In this document: positions 7,979 through 14,477 of the stretch, piece by piece | Layout: each line of letters opens with the position of its first letter | Numbering within the stretch: the stretch's first letter is position 1 | NCBI GenBank assembly: GCA_015259235.1 | Contig: JABZGM010000026.1 | Span: forward strand, 1 to 15,503 | DNA length: 15,503 bases | DNA from: Alloprevotella sp. | GTDB taxonomy: Bacteria; Bacteroidota; Bacteroidia; Bacteroidales; Bacteroidaceae | Reading direction: 5' to 3' | The notes under the pieces: model-generated | What the model saw: only the letters and a program-made list of their open reading frames with translations | What the model was told of the DNA's origin: nothing | Database searches by the model: none | Translations under genes and position numbers: made by a program

Positions 7979-9511
7979 TTATACCTGATGTTGAGGACGG
8001 AAGAGGTCGTTGACGGTCTTGACTGGATTGAAGGTGGAAAGGGGCACTTCTACAAATACCGTGTTCCAGTCGCTCATCGCACCATTCCACAAACCTGGTA
8101 ACTCGAGGGCAAGAAGTTCCTTACCGTCTTTTGATTTGCGCGAGATAAAGCCCGTACTTGGGTCAACGAAGTCGGGAAGGTGGAATTTTTCTCCATTGAA
8201 ATCGCGCACACCACAAACTAAATCAACAGGATTGAAGTGAGTGCCTTCTTCAAAGAGACGTTTCTTGGCAGGATCGTCCATGTCGATTTGACTACTTTCG
8301 AGGATTTGCAGAGAAATGCTGCCATCTGCGTTGTAAACCAAGAACGGACCGCCACCAGGTTCTCCCACATTGCGCACCATGCCACACACGCGGATGGGGC
8401 GGTTGAGGCGAGTGTAGAGATAGTCTAACAGCTCTAGCCCTTCCAATCCATGGGCGGTATCGCTTTGACAATGCAAGTCCTTTTCGAGGAAGTGCAAGAT
8501 TTCTTGCATACGCTCCTCGCTGACGTTGCCCTCTTCGAGTTCCTCGAGATAGGCAAAGGCTTGCGCTTGCAAGCTCACCAGCAAACCAGCAAGCAGTTGT
8601 TTGTTGGTTACAGTGTCCTCCTTCAAACTATCGGGCGAAACATTGTCGACAGTCTTCACGAAAATAATGTCTGCGTCGATGTCATTGAGGTTTTCAATCA
8701 ATGCACCATGACCACCGGGGCGGAAGAGTAGGCTACCATCTGCATTGCGGAAAGGCGTTCCATCTACATTGGCTGCGATGGTGTCGGTGGAAGACTTCTG
8801 TTCCGAGAAGCTAATGTCGTAATGGGCTTGATATTGTGCTCCAAGTTGTTGGCTTGCTGTTGAGGATAGCGCTTCAAACAAGCTGCTATGCTCTGGAGAA
8901 ACCGTAAAGTGAAGCTGCACTTTTCCTTCTGCATTCTTAGCGTAGAGAGCACCTTCTACCAAGTGTTCCTCGAAGGGAGTGCGTGAGGTATCCCCTTCGT
9001 AGCGGTGAAATTTTAAGAGTGCTTTGGGGAGATGTCCATAGTTTAAGCCTCGAGTGCCCAACAAAGCAGCAACAATAGATTTGTAATCGCCTTCTGCTAC
9101 GAGTTGTTTGCTTGTCTTTCCGTGAAGTTCTTGCAACTTTTGGTCAAGATCATGCAAGAAAGCCGCTTGTGGCAGATGTTCAAAGAAAGATTTCATGAAA
9201 TCCGTGTCGGGAGTTTCGCTTGTCCCATCAAGGAAAGTGAAGAGATCTTTGAACATTCGGCTGGCAGCTCCTGAAGCCGGTACGAATTTAACCACTCGGT
9301 GGTCCACATCTGCCACATAGTCTTGCCATGCACGCAGATAGGCTTTGCGCACTTCGGGAGTAGGAGCATAGATTCCTTCGTTGTCCAGAGAAGCTGCTGC
9401 AGAGAGTTCTAGAAAGGGAAAGCCAGCACGAAGGTCGGCAAGCTGTTGATTCAGTTGTTGCTCTGTGATGCCTTTGGCAGCAAGGAGCTTATGGTCTTGT
9501 TCGTTCAACAT
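7979..9511 (-). CDS. DUF4301 family protein, nucleotidyltransferase-like motifs
   Basis: This 510-residue protein resembles the DUF4301 family, which is widespread in Bacteroidota and has no assigned function that I know. Two motifs recall sugar-nucleotide pyrophosphorylases: VPASGAASRMFKDL at 77-90 resembles the GxGxR-M nucleotide loop, and RPGGHGALIENLNDIDADII at 264-283 followed by VKTVDNV resembles the substrate and metal region of UDP-sugar pyrophosphorylases. Other conserved-looking parts are EPGGGPFLV at 384-392 and LPGLWNGAMSDWNT at 471-484. No signal peptide or membrane helix is visible, so it is probably cytoplasmic. A TTG two codons upstream is in frame; I chose the ATG at 9509-9511. 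It sits between the YhcH-like gene (53 bp upstream) and the small membrane protein (21 bp downstream). A role in sugar activation is inference. Confidence 0.85.
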   Translation of the reverse strand: MLNEQDHKLLAAKGITEQQLNQQLADLRAGFPFLELSAAASLDNEGIYAPTPEVRKAYLRAWQDYVADVDHRVVKFVPASGAASRMFKDLFTFLDGTSETPDTDFMKSFFEHLPQAAFLHDLDQKLQELHGKTSKQLVAEGDYKSIVAALLGTRGLNYGHLPKALLKFHRYEGDTSRTPFEEHLVEGALYAKNAEGKVQLHFTVSPEHSSLFEALSSTASQQLGAQYQAHYDISFSEQKSSTDTIAANVDGTPFRNADGSLLFRPGGHGALIENLNDIDADIIFVKTVDNVSPDSLKEDTVTNKQLLAGLLVSLQAQAFAYLEELEEGNVSEERMQEILHFLEKDLHCQSDTAHGLEGLELLDYLYTRLNRPIRVCGMVRNVGEPGGGPFLVYNADGSISLQILESSQIDMDDPAKKRLFEEGTHFNPVDLVCGVRDFNGEKFHLPDFVDPSTGFISRKSKDGKELLALELPGLWNGAMSDWNTVFVEVPLSTFNPVKTVNDLFRPQHQV

Positions 9512-9564
9512 GAGCAAAATGTATTTGAAAGAGAAAGTTCCGTGAACTTCTTGTCTATATTTGA

Positions 9565-10017
9565 TTAGTCAATAAGGACCTTTGCAATGAGTTTGCGCAG
9601 GGTACCTTTTCCGATGATGGGTGCATGTGCATCTTCAGGCCATACGATGGCAAATTCGCCAGGATGGATGGTGTGATAGCTTTGCGCTTGTTCTGCATAA
9701 ATCGCATAGTCGTCTTCCTCATTAAAGGGATTTACACTCTCGGTTGTCAACATACTCATGGGCGACCAACCCATGGTTTCTTCGCCGGTGAGGGGGAAAT
9801 GGACATCGATGTAGCGACGATGCACTTCGAGCACTTGGTTTTCTGGATCTTTCAATGTGGGGTCAGCAACATTGATAAAAAGGCGTTCTCCATCGAGTGT
9901 GATGCGTTCTGCAGGAACTTGGGAGAGATCGTGCGACTTGACGTAATCAAAAAGCTGCTTAAACAAAGGGTGAAGCGAGGCATAACGCTCGCTATCATTG
10001 AGATGGGCTATAACCAT
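9565..10017 (-). CDS. YhcH/YjgK/YiaL family cupin-like protein
   Basis: This 150-residue protein is full length for the YhcH/YjgK/YiaL (also EbgC-like) family of cupin-fold proteins. It opens with MVIAHLNDSERYASLHPLFKQ. It carries the family's central motif EVHRRYIDVHFPL at 64-76 and ends with EFAIVWPEDAHAPIIG at 121-136, followed by RKLIAKV. Glu64, His66, His73 and His131 are the likely metal ligands. Relatives are linked to sialic-acid or other sugar catabolism, or modulate sugar enzymes, but substrates are poorly known. As first gene of an operon with a DUF4301 protein it may serve sugar metabolism; that is inference. The start is an ATG at 10015-10017. Confidence 0.88.
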   Translation of the reverse strand: MVIAHLNDSERYASLHPLFKQLFDYVKSHDLSQVPAERITLDGERLFINVADPTLKDPENQVLEVHRRYIDVHFPLTGEETMGWSPMSMLTTESVNPFNEEDDYAIYAEQAQSYHTIHPGEFAIVWPEDAHAPIIGKGTLRKLIAKVLID

Positions 10018-10052
10018 GGGAAATGACTTTAGAATCTAGAGGGACTATAGCG

Positions 10053-10060
10053 CGAATTTA
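10053..10060 (-). promoter_or_regulatory. Candidate -7 box of the YhcH-DUF4301 operon
   Basis: In minus-strand sense this reads TAAATTCG, one mismatch from TAnnTTTG, 35 bp upstream of the ATG. No TTTG is seen 19-21 nt further upstream, so the call rests on one box and its position. Confidence 0.4.
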
Positions 10061-10093
10061 CAAAAAAAGCAGGAGTTTTCGGATGATAATCTG

Positions 10094-10101
10094 TATCTTT
10101 G
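10094..10101 (+). promoter_or_regulatory. Candidate -7 box of the radical SAM gene
   Basis: TATCTTTG is a perfect match to the Bacteroidota TAnnTTTG -7 box. The -33 region is not a clear match. The leader to the ATG at 10274 would be about 165 nt; I see no ORF or marked structure in it. Confidence 0.45.
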
Positions 10102-10273
10102 TAGGACAAACTACTATTTTCTCTCCATTTAAAGGCTATTTTCGAATGCTCTTATAACCGATTCTGAATTCTCTTATTGTTGAGTTTTCTTGGTTATCTG
10201 GGATTTTCTGAACTTTCTATCCTAGTTTACGGTATAGAAATCAGCGCCTTTGTCCTATTTTTCCCACAACGCA

Positions 10274-11275
10274 ATGAATCAAACGCCACGTTATACTTCA
10301 CTCTCCACCTTTGTAGAGCGATATTTTCCTTTTAAGGTGCAGAAAATCTCTATCAATGCAGGTTTTACCTGTCCCAATCGGGATGGACTCGTGGGAAGTG
10401 GTGGTTGCACCTACTGTAATAACCAATCATTCAATCCCGATTATTGCACGACAGAGGAGAGTGTGCGCGCGCAGCTCGAACGCGGCAAGACCTTCTTCCG
10501 ACGAGCACAGGAAAAGCGTGCACTACAACGTGGAAAAGATTTGTCGGACGCGGACAAACGTATGAAGTATTTGGCTTACTTTCAAGCATACACCAATACT
10601 TATGGGGAACAAGAGCACCTGGTGCGCTTGTATGAGGAAGCGCTCTCCGTTTCTGATGTGGTGGGCTTGGTCATTGGCACGCGCCCTGACTGTATGCCAG
10701 ACGCTTTACTCGACTATCTCGCACAACTGCATCGTGAAAAGTTTGTGCTGGTGGAGTATGGTGTAGAGTCCACTTGTGACGTTACTTTGGAGCGCATCAA
10801 TCGTGGTCACACGTATCAATGTGCAGTAGAGACCATTCAGCGCACTGCGGAGCGTGGTCTTCCCGTGGGTGCACACTTCATCTTGGGACTTCCTGGAGAA
10901 ACACGTGAGTTTGCTGTGCAACAAGCGGAGATAATCAACCAACTTCCCATCGATACGCTCAAACTTCACCAATTACAAATCATTCGCGGCACAGCGATGG
11001 CACGAGAGTTTGTGCAACAACGAGAACGTGCCTCGCAAGATGCTTCCTTTGTCTCTGATTATTATCTGTACACAGCCGAGGAGTATGCTTCTCTCATTGT
11101 TGATTTTCTCGAAAAGTTGCGTCCCGGCCTTGTTGTTGAACGCTTTACCTCCTCTTCTCCTCAAGCTTTGTTGCTTGCCCCTGAGTGGGGACTCAAAAAC
11201 TATGAGTTTGTAGCCCTTGTAGAAAAAGAGTTACGACGCAGAGATTCCTGGCAAGGAAAATACTATCACCCTTGA
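10274..11275 (+). CDS. Radical SAM protein, TIGR01212/YhcC-type
   Basis: This 333-residue cytoplasmic protein has the cluster-binding cysteines of the TIGR01212 family near the N-terminus: FTCPNRDGLVGSGGCTYC, with Cys33, Cys45 and Cys48 (C-x11-C-x2-C), which should hold the 4Fe-4S cluster that cleaves S-adenosylmethionine. Later motifs also fit: GLVIGTRPDCMPD, LVEYGVESTCDVTLERINRGHT (an Elp3/MiaB-like core feature) and GAHFILGLPGETRE. Family members share a fold with Elp3 and may act on RNA or other macromolecules, but I know no settled substrate. An in-frame TTG at 10250 would add eight residues; the ATG at 10274 matches the family start (MN..PRY...). The gene stands alone, divergent from the YhcH operon, and is closed by a GC-rich terminator. 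Confidence 0.92.
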   Translation: MNQTPRYTSLSTFVERYFPFKVQKISINAGFTCPNRDGLVGSGGCTYCNNQSFNPDYCTTEESVRAQLERGKTFFRRAQEKRALQRGKDLSDADKRMKYLAYFQAYTNTYGEQEHLVRLYEEALSVSDVVGLVIGTRPDCMPDALLDYLAQLHREKFVLVEYGVESTCDVTLERINRGHTYQCAVETIQRTAERGLPVGAHFILGLPGETREFAVQQAEIINQLPIDTLKLHQLQIIRGTAMAREFVQQRERASQDASFVSDYYLYTAEEYASLIVDFLEKLRPGLVVERFTSSSPQALLLAPEWGLKNYEFVALVEKELRRRDSWQGKYYHP

Positions 11276-11351
11276 TTCCTGCAAAGACTGGAGCGAAACA
11301 AGATGTTTCTCTAGTCTGCCCCCTGATGCTCCACTCTAATACGAAAATAAG

Positions 11352-11392
11352 GAAGCCGCACCAGAACCTTGCTGGGTGCGGCTTCTTCTTTT
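11352..11392 (+). terminator. Intrinsic terminator of the radical SAM gene
   Basis: GAAGCCGCACC (11352-11362) pairs perfectly over 11 bp with GGTGCGGCTTC (11375-11385) around a 12-nt loop, followed by TTCTTTTT. In the minus direction a weaker tail (CTTATTTT) might also serve the lipoprotein gene that stops at 11536. Confidence 0.8.
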
Positions 11393-11504
11393 TACGTGAA
11401 GTTTATACGAACGCTTAGGGAAAGCTGAGTTGTGATCATCCACTTCGATCGTGGCTGAAGAGTGATTACTCTATGCGCGTGCACCTTTGCGGTGGCTGAC
11501 CACG

Positions 11505-11560
11505 TATCTTGTTACTTTACTTCCTTTTTATCTTGTTACTTTACTTCCTTTTTATCTTGT
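11505..11560. repeat. 24-bp tandem repeat across the lipoprotein stop codon
   Basis: A 24-bp unit beginning TATCTTGTTACTTT occurs at 11505-11528 and again, identically, at 11529-11552, then 8 bases of a third copy follow at 11553-11560. In the minus-strand gene the unit equals exactly seven codons plus the stop (Gln-Asp-Lys-Lys-Glu-Val-Lys-TAA). The coding tail and its stop are therefore repeated in frame just downstream. Confidence 0.9.
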
Positions 11561-11802
11561 GGAGCAGTAGTGTTTGCTGCTGAGTCGGTAGCCTTTACAC
11601 TGTCGCCTTTTGCGGCAGAATCAGCGCTGAGGCTGTCGGGAGTGGTGGCAGCAACACTGTCTGTTGTTTTGCCTTTGCTGCTTTTGAAGAAATCGCAGCT
11701 GCTGAGTGTAGTACTTGCCATGCTCATTCCGATGAGCGCAACGGCGAGAACGAGGAGGGATTTGAGGTTGTTACCCTTGTTTGAAGAATTGTTGTGTGAC
11801 AT
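11536..11802 (-). CDS. Small putative lipoprotein with Asp-Ser-rich tail
   Basis: This 88-residue protein has a polar N-terminus (MSHNNSSNKGNNLK), a hydrophobic stretch at about residues 15-30 and a plausible lipobox LSSC with Cys36 as the lipid-modified residue. The mature part is low complexity and rich in Asp-Ser pairs (DSV, DSL, DSA, DSV, DSA between residues 48 and 75), ending in QDKKEVK. No catalytic fold is evident; it may be an envelope spacer or surface-attached peptide. It starts 87 bp after the lysozyme stop on the same strand and may share its transcript. Upstream in-frame codons from about 11889 extend the frame by 29 residues lacking signal-peptide character, so I chose the ATG at 11800-11802. 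A similar Asp-Ser-rich small lipoprotein is encoded on the other side of the lysozyme gene. Confidence 0.7.
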   Translation of the reverse strand: MSHNNSSNKGNNLKSLLVLAVALIGMSMASTTLSSCDFFKSSKGKTTDSVAATTPDSLSADSAAKGDSVKATDSAANTTAPQDKKEVK

Positions 11803-11889
11803 GATGTAATCTTGTTTGAGAGTTTCTGTAATAAAAGTTGAGAGAATTGTCTGTAATTTAGGAGGTTCCCGAAGAAGTACGCTTGGCAT

Positions 11890-12702
11890 TTATAGCGTCA
11901 ATGTCTGGAGTCTTTTGAGATTACCATTGAAATAGTTCAAATCTACGTAATTGCCCTTGATACCATCCACCTTGCCTAGTTCGGTGAACTGCCAGAAGTC
12001 CCAGTGCCCTTTGTGGCGAGGTTGCGAAGTGTTGTAGTGAGCTACCCACCAACGGAAGCGATTGAACTTCGGCGAGTCGAGATAGGTGGCTTTGATGCTG
12101 GGAGAAGTGTAGATGATTGGGGTTACCCCATAGTGAGATTCCACGATGTTGAGCCATGTGAGCACGCTTTCTTGGAGATCTTTCACGTTGGGATGGTCTG
12201 TGGGTTCCACATCTAGGATGGGAGCTAAGTCCCCTTTCGAGAGTCGCACCTTGGAGATGTAGCGCAGCGCTTGCAACCGTGCCGATTTGTGGGGGAGATA
12301 GAAGTGATAAGCCCCACGCACAATGTGATTTCTTTGGAGTGCTTGGAAGTTCTCATCAAATCTCTTGTCCACTTTGGTCACCCCTTCTGTGGCTTTGACG
12401 ATGGCAAATCTGATGGGTTCTCCATTGTGTCGATGTTTCGCCACCTTTTTCCAGTTGATTTTGCCTTGGTGTTTGCTAACATCGATGCCCAATACTCGTT
12501 GACTTCTTGCCAATCCTGCTGGCTCATTGCCGAGAAATAGGCTCTTGCCCTTGTGACTAGCGAGCAACCACCATGTACCGAATGCTATGCAGAAGCAAAA
12601 GCTGATGAGGAAAATCCGACGACAGCGTGAAGGCTTTTGGTGGGGCTTTGCGTTTCTCCGAAGAGCAAGGCAAGGAGGATTGAAGTTATCGAGGAGGCTC
12701 AT
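11890..12702 (-). CDS. GH25 family lysozyme, membrane-anchored
   Basis: This 270-residue protein has a basic cytoplasmic N-terminus, one membrane helix at about 28-49 (RIFLISFCFCIAFGTWWLL) and a GH25 muramidase domain from about residue 70 to the end. GH25 enzymes cleave the N-acetylmuramic acid to N-acetylglucosamine bond of peptidoglycan. Family motifs are GIDVSKHQGKINW at 72-84 (Asp74), IVKATEGV at 101-108 (Glu106), PILDVE at 161-166 (Asp164 and Glu166, the usual catalytic pair), HWDFWQFT at 233-240 and VDLNYFNG at 253-260. The active-site acids seem intact. The helix lacks a clear signal-peptidase site, so an inner-membrane anchor facing the periplasm is likely; an uncleaved signal is the alternative. 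Upstream, at about 60 bp, lies one copy of the shared bipartite element, which suggests control by the neighbouring sigma factor. Confidence 0.92.
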   Translation of the reverse strand: MSLLDNFNPPCLALRRNAKPHQKPSRCRRIFLISFCFCIAFGTWWLLASHKGKSLFLGNEPAGLARSQRVLGIDVSKHQGKINWKKVAKHRHNGEPIRFAIVKATEGVTKVDKRFDENFQALQRNHIVRGAYHFYLPHKSARLQALRYISKVRLSKGDLAPILDVEPTDHPNVKDLQESVLTWLNIVESHYGVTPIIYTSPSIKATYLDSPKFNRFRWWVAHYNTSQPRHKGHWDFWQFTELGKVDGIKGNYVDLNYFNGNLKRLQTLTL

Positions 12703-12762
12703 TGGAGTGGTGAGTTGTTTTTGGGGTGAATGTTGTGACCTCGGAAGGTCTTTCTATTTAGC

Positions 12763-12790
12763 ATATCCCAAAATGTGAGAAAGGTAAATG
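12763..12790 (-). promoter_or_regulatory. Shared bipartite element, copy A (lysozyme gene)
   Basis: In minus-strand sense: CATTTACCTT, ten variable bases (TCTCACATTT), then TGGGATAT. The same two boxes at the same spacing occur at 13310-13337 and 15204-15231. The element ends 60 bp before the lysozyme ATG, a normal promoter distance, with a small hairpin (GACCT/AGGTC, 12737-12750) in the leader. I infer an alternative-sigma promoter; an operator for another regulator is possible. Confidence 0.65.
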
Positions 12791-12840
12791 ACAGGTGGCA
12801 TTTTTTTTGAAGAATTTGAGGTGAGTTCTGAGAAATATAT

Positions 12841-12876
12841 TGGGCAACCCAGCGATTCTCATCGACAGATTGCCCC
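12841..12876. other. Imperfect stem-loop between lipoprotein and lysozyme units
   Basis: GGGCAA (12842-12847) pairs with TTGCCC (12870-12875) and, inside it, CGAT (12853-12856) pairs with ATCG (12861-12864), separated by unpaired 5-nt sides. It could weakly end the tiny lipoprotein transcript, but no T-run follows on the minus strand, so terminator status is doubtful. Confidence 0.3.
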
Positions 12877-12945
12877 ACTCGCTTATGTTAACCCGAATCT
12901 CGGTCATTAGAACGTAGTGGTGCTCTGCGTACTCACTTTCATTCT

Positions 12946-13125
12946 TTACTTCTTGGTCATCTTCGCCATGGAATCTGCGTGAGCTACAGAATCAATACTG
13001 TCAACTACTTCTGTAGAATCAAGACTGTCTTTTTCTACAGGAAGTGGACAATGTCCAATAGGGAAATTCTTGCAAGAAAAGGTTGACAGCACAGTGCAGA
13101 GAAGTACAAATAATAATCCTTTCAT
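12946..13125 (-). CDS. Tiny putative lipoprotein with Asp-Ser-rich tail
   Basis: This 59-residue protein consists of a short signal (MKGLLFVLLCTVLSTFSC) with Cys18 as likely lipid attachment site, a short segment with another Cys (NFPIGHCPLP), and a tail with repeated Asp-Ser pairs (KDSLDSTEVVDSIDSV, then ADSM) ending MAKMTKK. The lipobox is loose (Phe at -2), which is tolerated in Bacteroidota. It lacks any enzyme-like domain. The frame can be extended 14 codons upstream to a TTG, but the hydrophobic signal begins at the ATG at 13123-13125, which I use. It is a single-gene unit: the sigma operon's terminator lies upstream, and its own copy of the bipartite element ends 184 bp before the ATG. 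The low-complexity tail resembles that of the small lipoprotein after the lysozyme. Confidence 0.6.
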   Translation of the reverse strand: MKGLLFVLLCTVLSTFSCKNFPIGHCPLPVEKDSLDSTEVVDSIDSVAHADSMAKMTKK

Positions 13126-13309
13126 AATTGTTGGTTTTTTGTTGTTGATAATAAGTTGATTGTCCAAGTGCTGAAAGACATCTTCTGACTACCTAAACTA
13201 TATGTTCTGGTGAGGATTTAAAGGGTGTATCCCTTTGAGATGTCTGTCTGAGCTTGTGCGGTGTTTTCACTCGCACTTCACGATGTTTCGTGAGCCGTTG
13301 ATAATATCT

Positions 13310-13337
13310 ATATCCCAAAGTGAGCGAAAGGTAAATG
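13310..13337 (-). promoter_or_regulatory. Shared bipartite element, copy B (tiny lipoprotein)
   Basis: In minus-strand sense: CATTTACCTT, ten variable bases (TCGCTCACTT), then TGGGATAT. Spacing is identical to copies A and C. The leader to the ATG would be about 180 nt and holds a perfect 6-bp hairpin (TCACGA/TCGTGA, 13278-13293). It lies just downstream of the terminator of the sigma operon, so it would restart transcription. Confidence 0.65.
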
Positions 13338-13400
13338 GTAGAAAGAGAAAAAAGTGGTTTGTCGTGTTTGTTCTTGTGAGAAGTGGTAGATTCGTCCTAC

Positions 13401-13439
13401 AAAAAAGCCGTGCCCAATCTGTTGTTGGGCACGGCTTTT
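13401..13439 (-). terminator. Intrinsic terminator of the sigma / anti-sigma operon
   Basis: AAAAGCCGTGCCCAA (13403-13417) pairs perfectly over 15 bp with TTGGGCACGGCTTTT (13425-13439) across a 7-nt loop. In minus-strand sense the tail is six T residues. It lies about 70 bp after the anti-sigma stop. Confidence 0.85.
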
Positions 13440-13510
13440 GAGGTTTACTTTTTTGAAGCATAGAGCCATTGCGACACATGGGTCGCGTAATTTGATAAAG
13501 GTAGTTTGTG

Positions 13511-14329
13511 CTACAATGCTTTGATTGCTCTCAGCATGCGCTTCTTGGTTTTCTTGTTAGGACTATAATATTTCGCGAGTTCTTTGAGCACCTGTTTGGC
13601 GTTCTTTCGTTGGCCTACATAAAAATAAGCTAATGCAAGGTGGGTGCCTCGCGACTTTTTGAGCTGGGCATTCTCCACAGGAGTATTGTCATAATTCTTT
13701 CGCCATTCAGGAAGTCTTGCCTTAATCTCCTCCGGGCTCATCTGTGATAGTTCCTGTTGGGCGCTGGCAAATTTGATGACAGAGAGCGTGTTTCCACCAA
13801 CTTCTTTCAAAGCATCAGAGAAAAAGGTATCTTCAGGCGCATTGCTCGGTTGATAAATGAAATGGACACCAAACGCGATGATTACAGCCGCTGCAATGGA
13901 GGAAACAATCACCATGATGCGCTTCTGGAGGGGTAAGAGTTTGGGCGTAGATTCCTTGTCTTTGGGCTTTGCGTTGCTCGCTGCTTCCGCTTGTGGAGAT
14001 TTTTCCTCAAGTGGGGCAGCGCAGGTTGCTGTCTTTGTTGTGGCTAGTTTAGCTTCTGAGAGAGATGTTTCCGAAGAGTCTGCCGAGGATTTGTTTTTTC
14101 TACCGAAGAGCGCTTCTCTTTCTTCCGTTGAAAGACTGAGGAGAGCAGCATTGACTTCGATGTTGTCTTGTTGAGCTTCCTTTCGGATGCCTTGCACCAA
14201 GGAAAGATACAGGCGAAAATCTCGTCGCATCTCTTCGTCGTGCATGAGTTGACTACAAAATTGTGTCACCTCTTGTTGCGAAAGTTGGCCTTGTAGATAC
14301 TTGTCAAAGAGAGAGAATTGATCCATCAT
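13511..14329 (-). CDS. Probable anti-sigma factor, single-pass membrane protein with TPR-like tail
   Basis: This 272-residue protein has three parts. Residues 1-50 form a helical cytoplasmic segment (FSLFDKYLQGQLSQQEVTQF, then DEEMRRDFRLYLSLVQGI) of the kind found at the N-terminus of Bacteroidota anti-sigma and FecR-like proteins. A polar, Ser/Ala/Lys-rich linker runs from about 70 to 135. One membrane helix spans about 138-158 (IMVIVSSIAAAVIIAFGVHFI), followed by a periplasmic part with a TPR-like helix pair (GTHLALAYFYVGQRKNAKQVLKEL at 228-251). No zinc-type HxxxCxxC motif is seen. Its place directly after the sigma gene and before a terminator supports the anti-sigma role, which stays inferred. 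An upstream GTG at 14443 is in frame, but I prefer the ATG at 14327-14329, because family-like sequence begins there; the gap to the sigma gene is then 148 bp. Confidence 0.7.
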   Translation of the reverse strand: MMDQFSLFDKYLQGQLSQQEVTQFCSQLMHDEEMRRDFRLYLSLVQGIRKEAQQDNIEVNAALLSLSTEEREALFGRKNKSSADSSETSLSEAKLATTKTATCAAPLEEKSPQAEAASNAKPKDKESTPKLLPLQKRIMVIVSSIAAAVIIAFGVHFIYQPSNAPEDTFFSDALKEVGGNTLSVIKFASAQQELSQMSPEEIKARLPEWRKNYDNTPVENAQLKKSRGTHLALAYFYVGQRKNAKQVLKELAKYYSPNKKTKKRMLRAIKAL

Positions 14330-14477
14330 AAGATGTTGTGGGACATTGTCCTGATTGTGCTCAGTAACCTCCTGGTCAGTCTTGGGAGAACGAAACCAGA
14401 TTGGTGTGAGCGGTTGATGATTGAGCAGGCATATTATTACCACTGCTCTTTATAAGGAAGAGAGCGTTAGAAGAGTG

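Noticed and set aside
8450..8731. 93-codon plus-strand ORF opposite the DUF4301 gene
   Set aside because: Antisense shadow of a well-supported coding frame.
14330..14443. GTG-started extension of the anti-sigma candidate
   Set aside because: The added residues look like non-coding translation; the family-like segment begins at the ATG at 14329. It would shorten the gap to the sigma gene, so it is not fully excluded.
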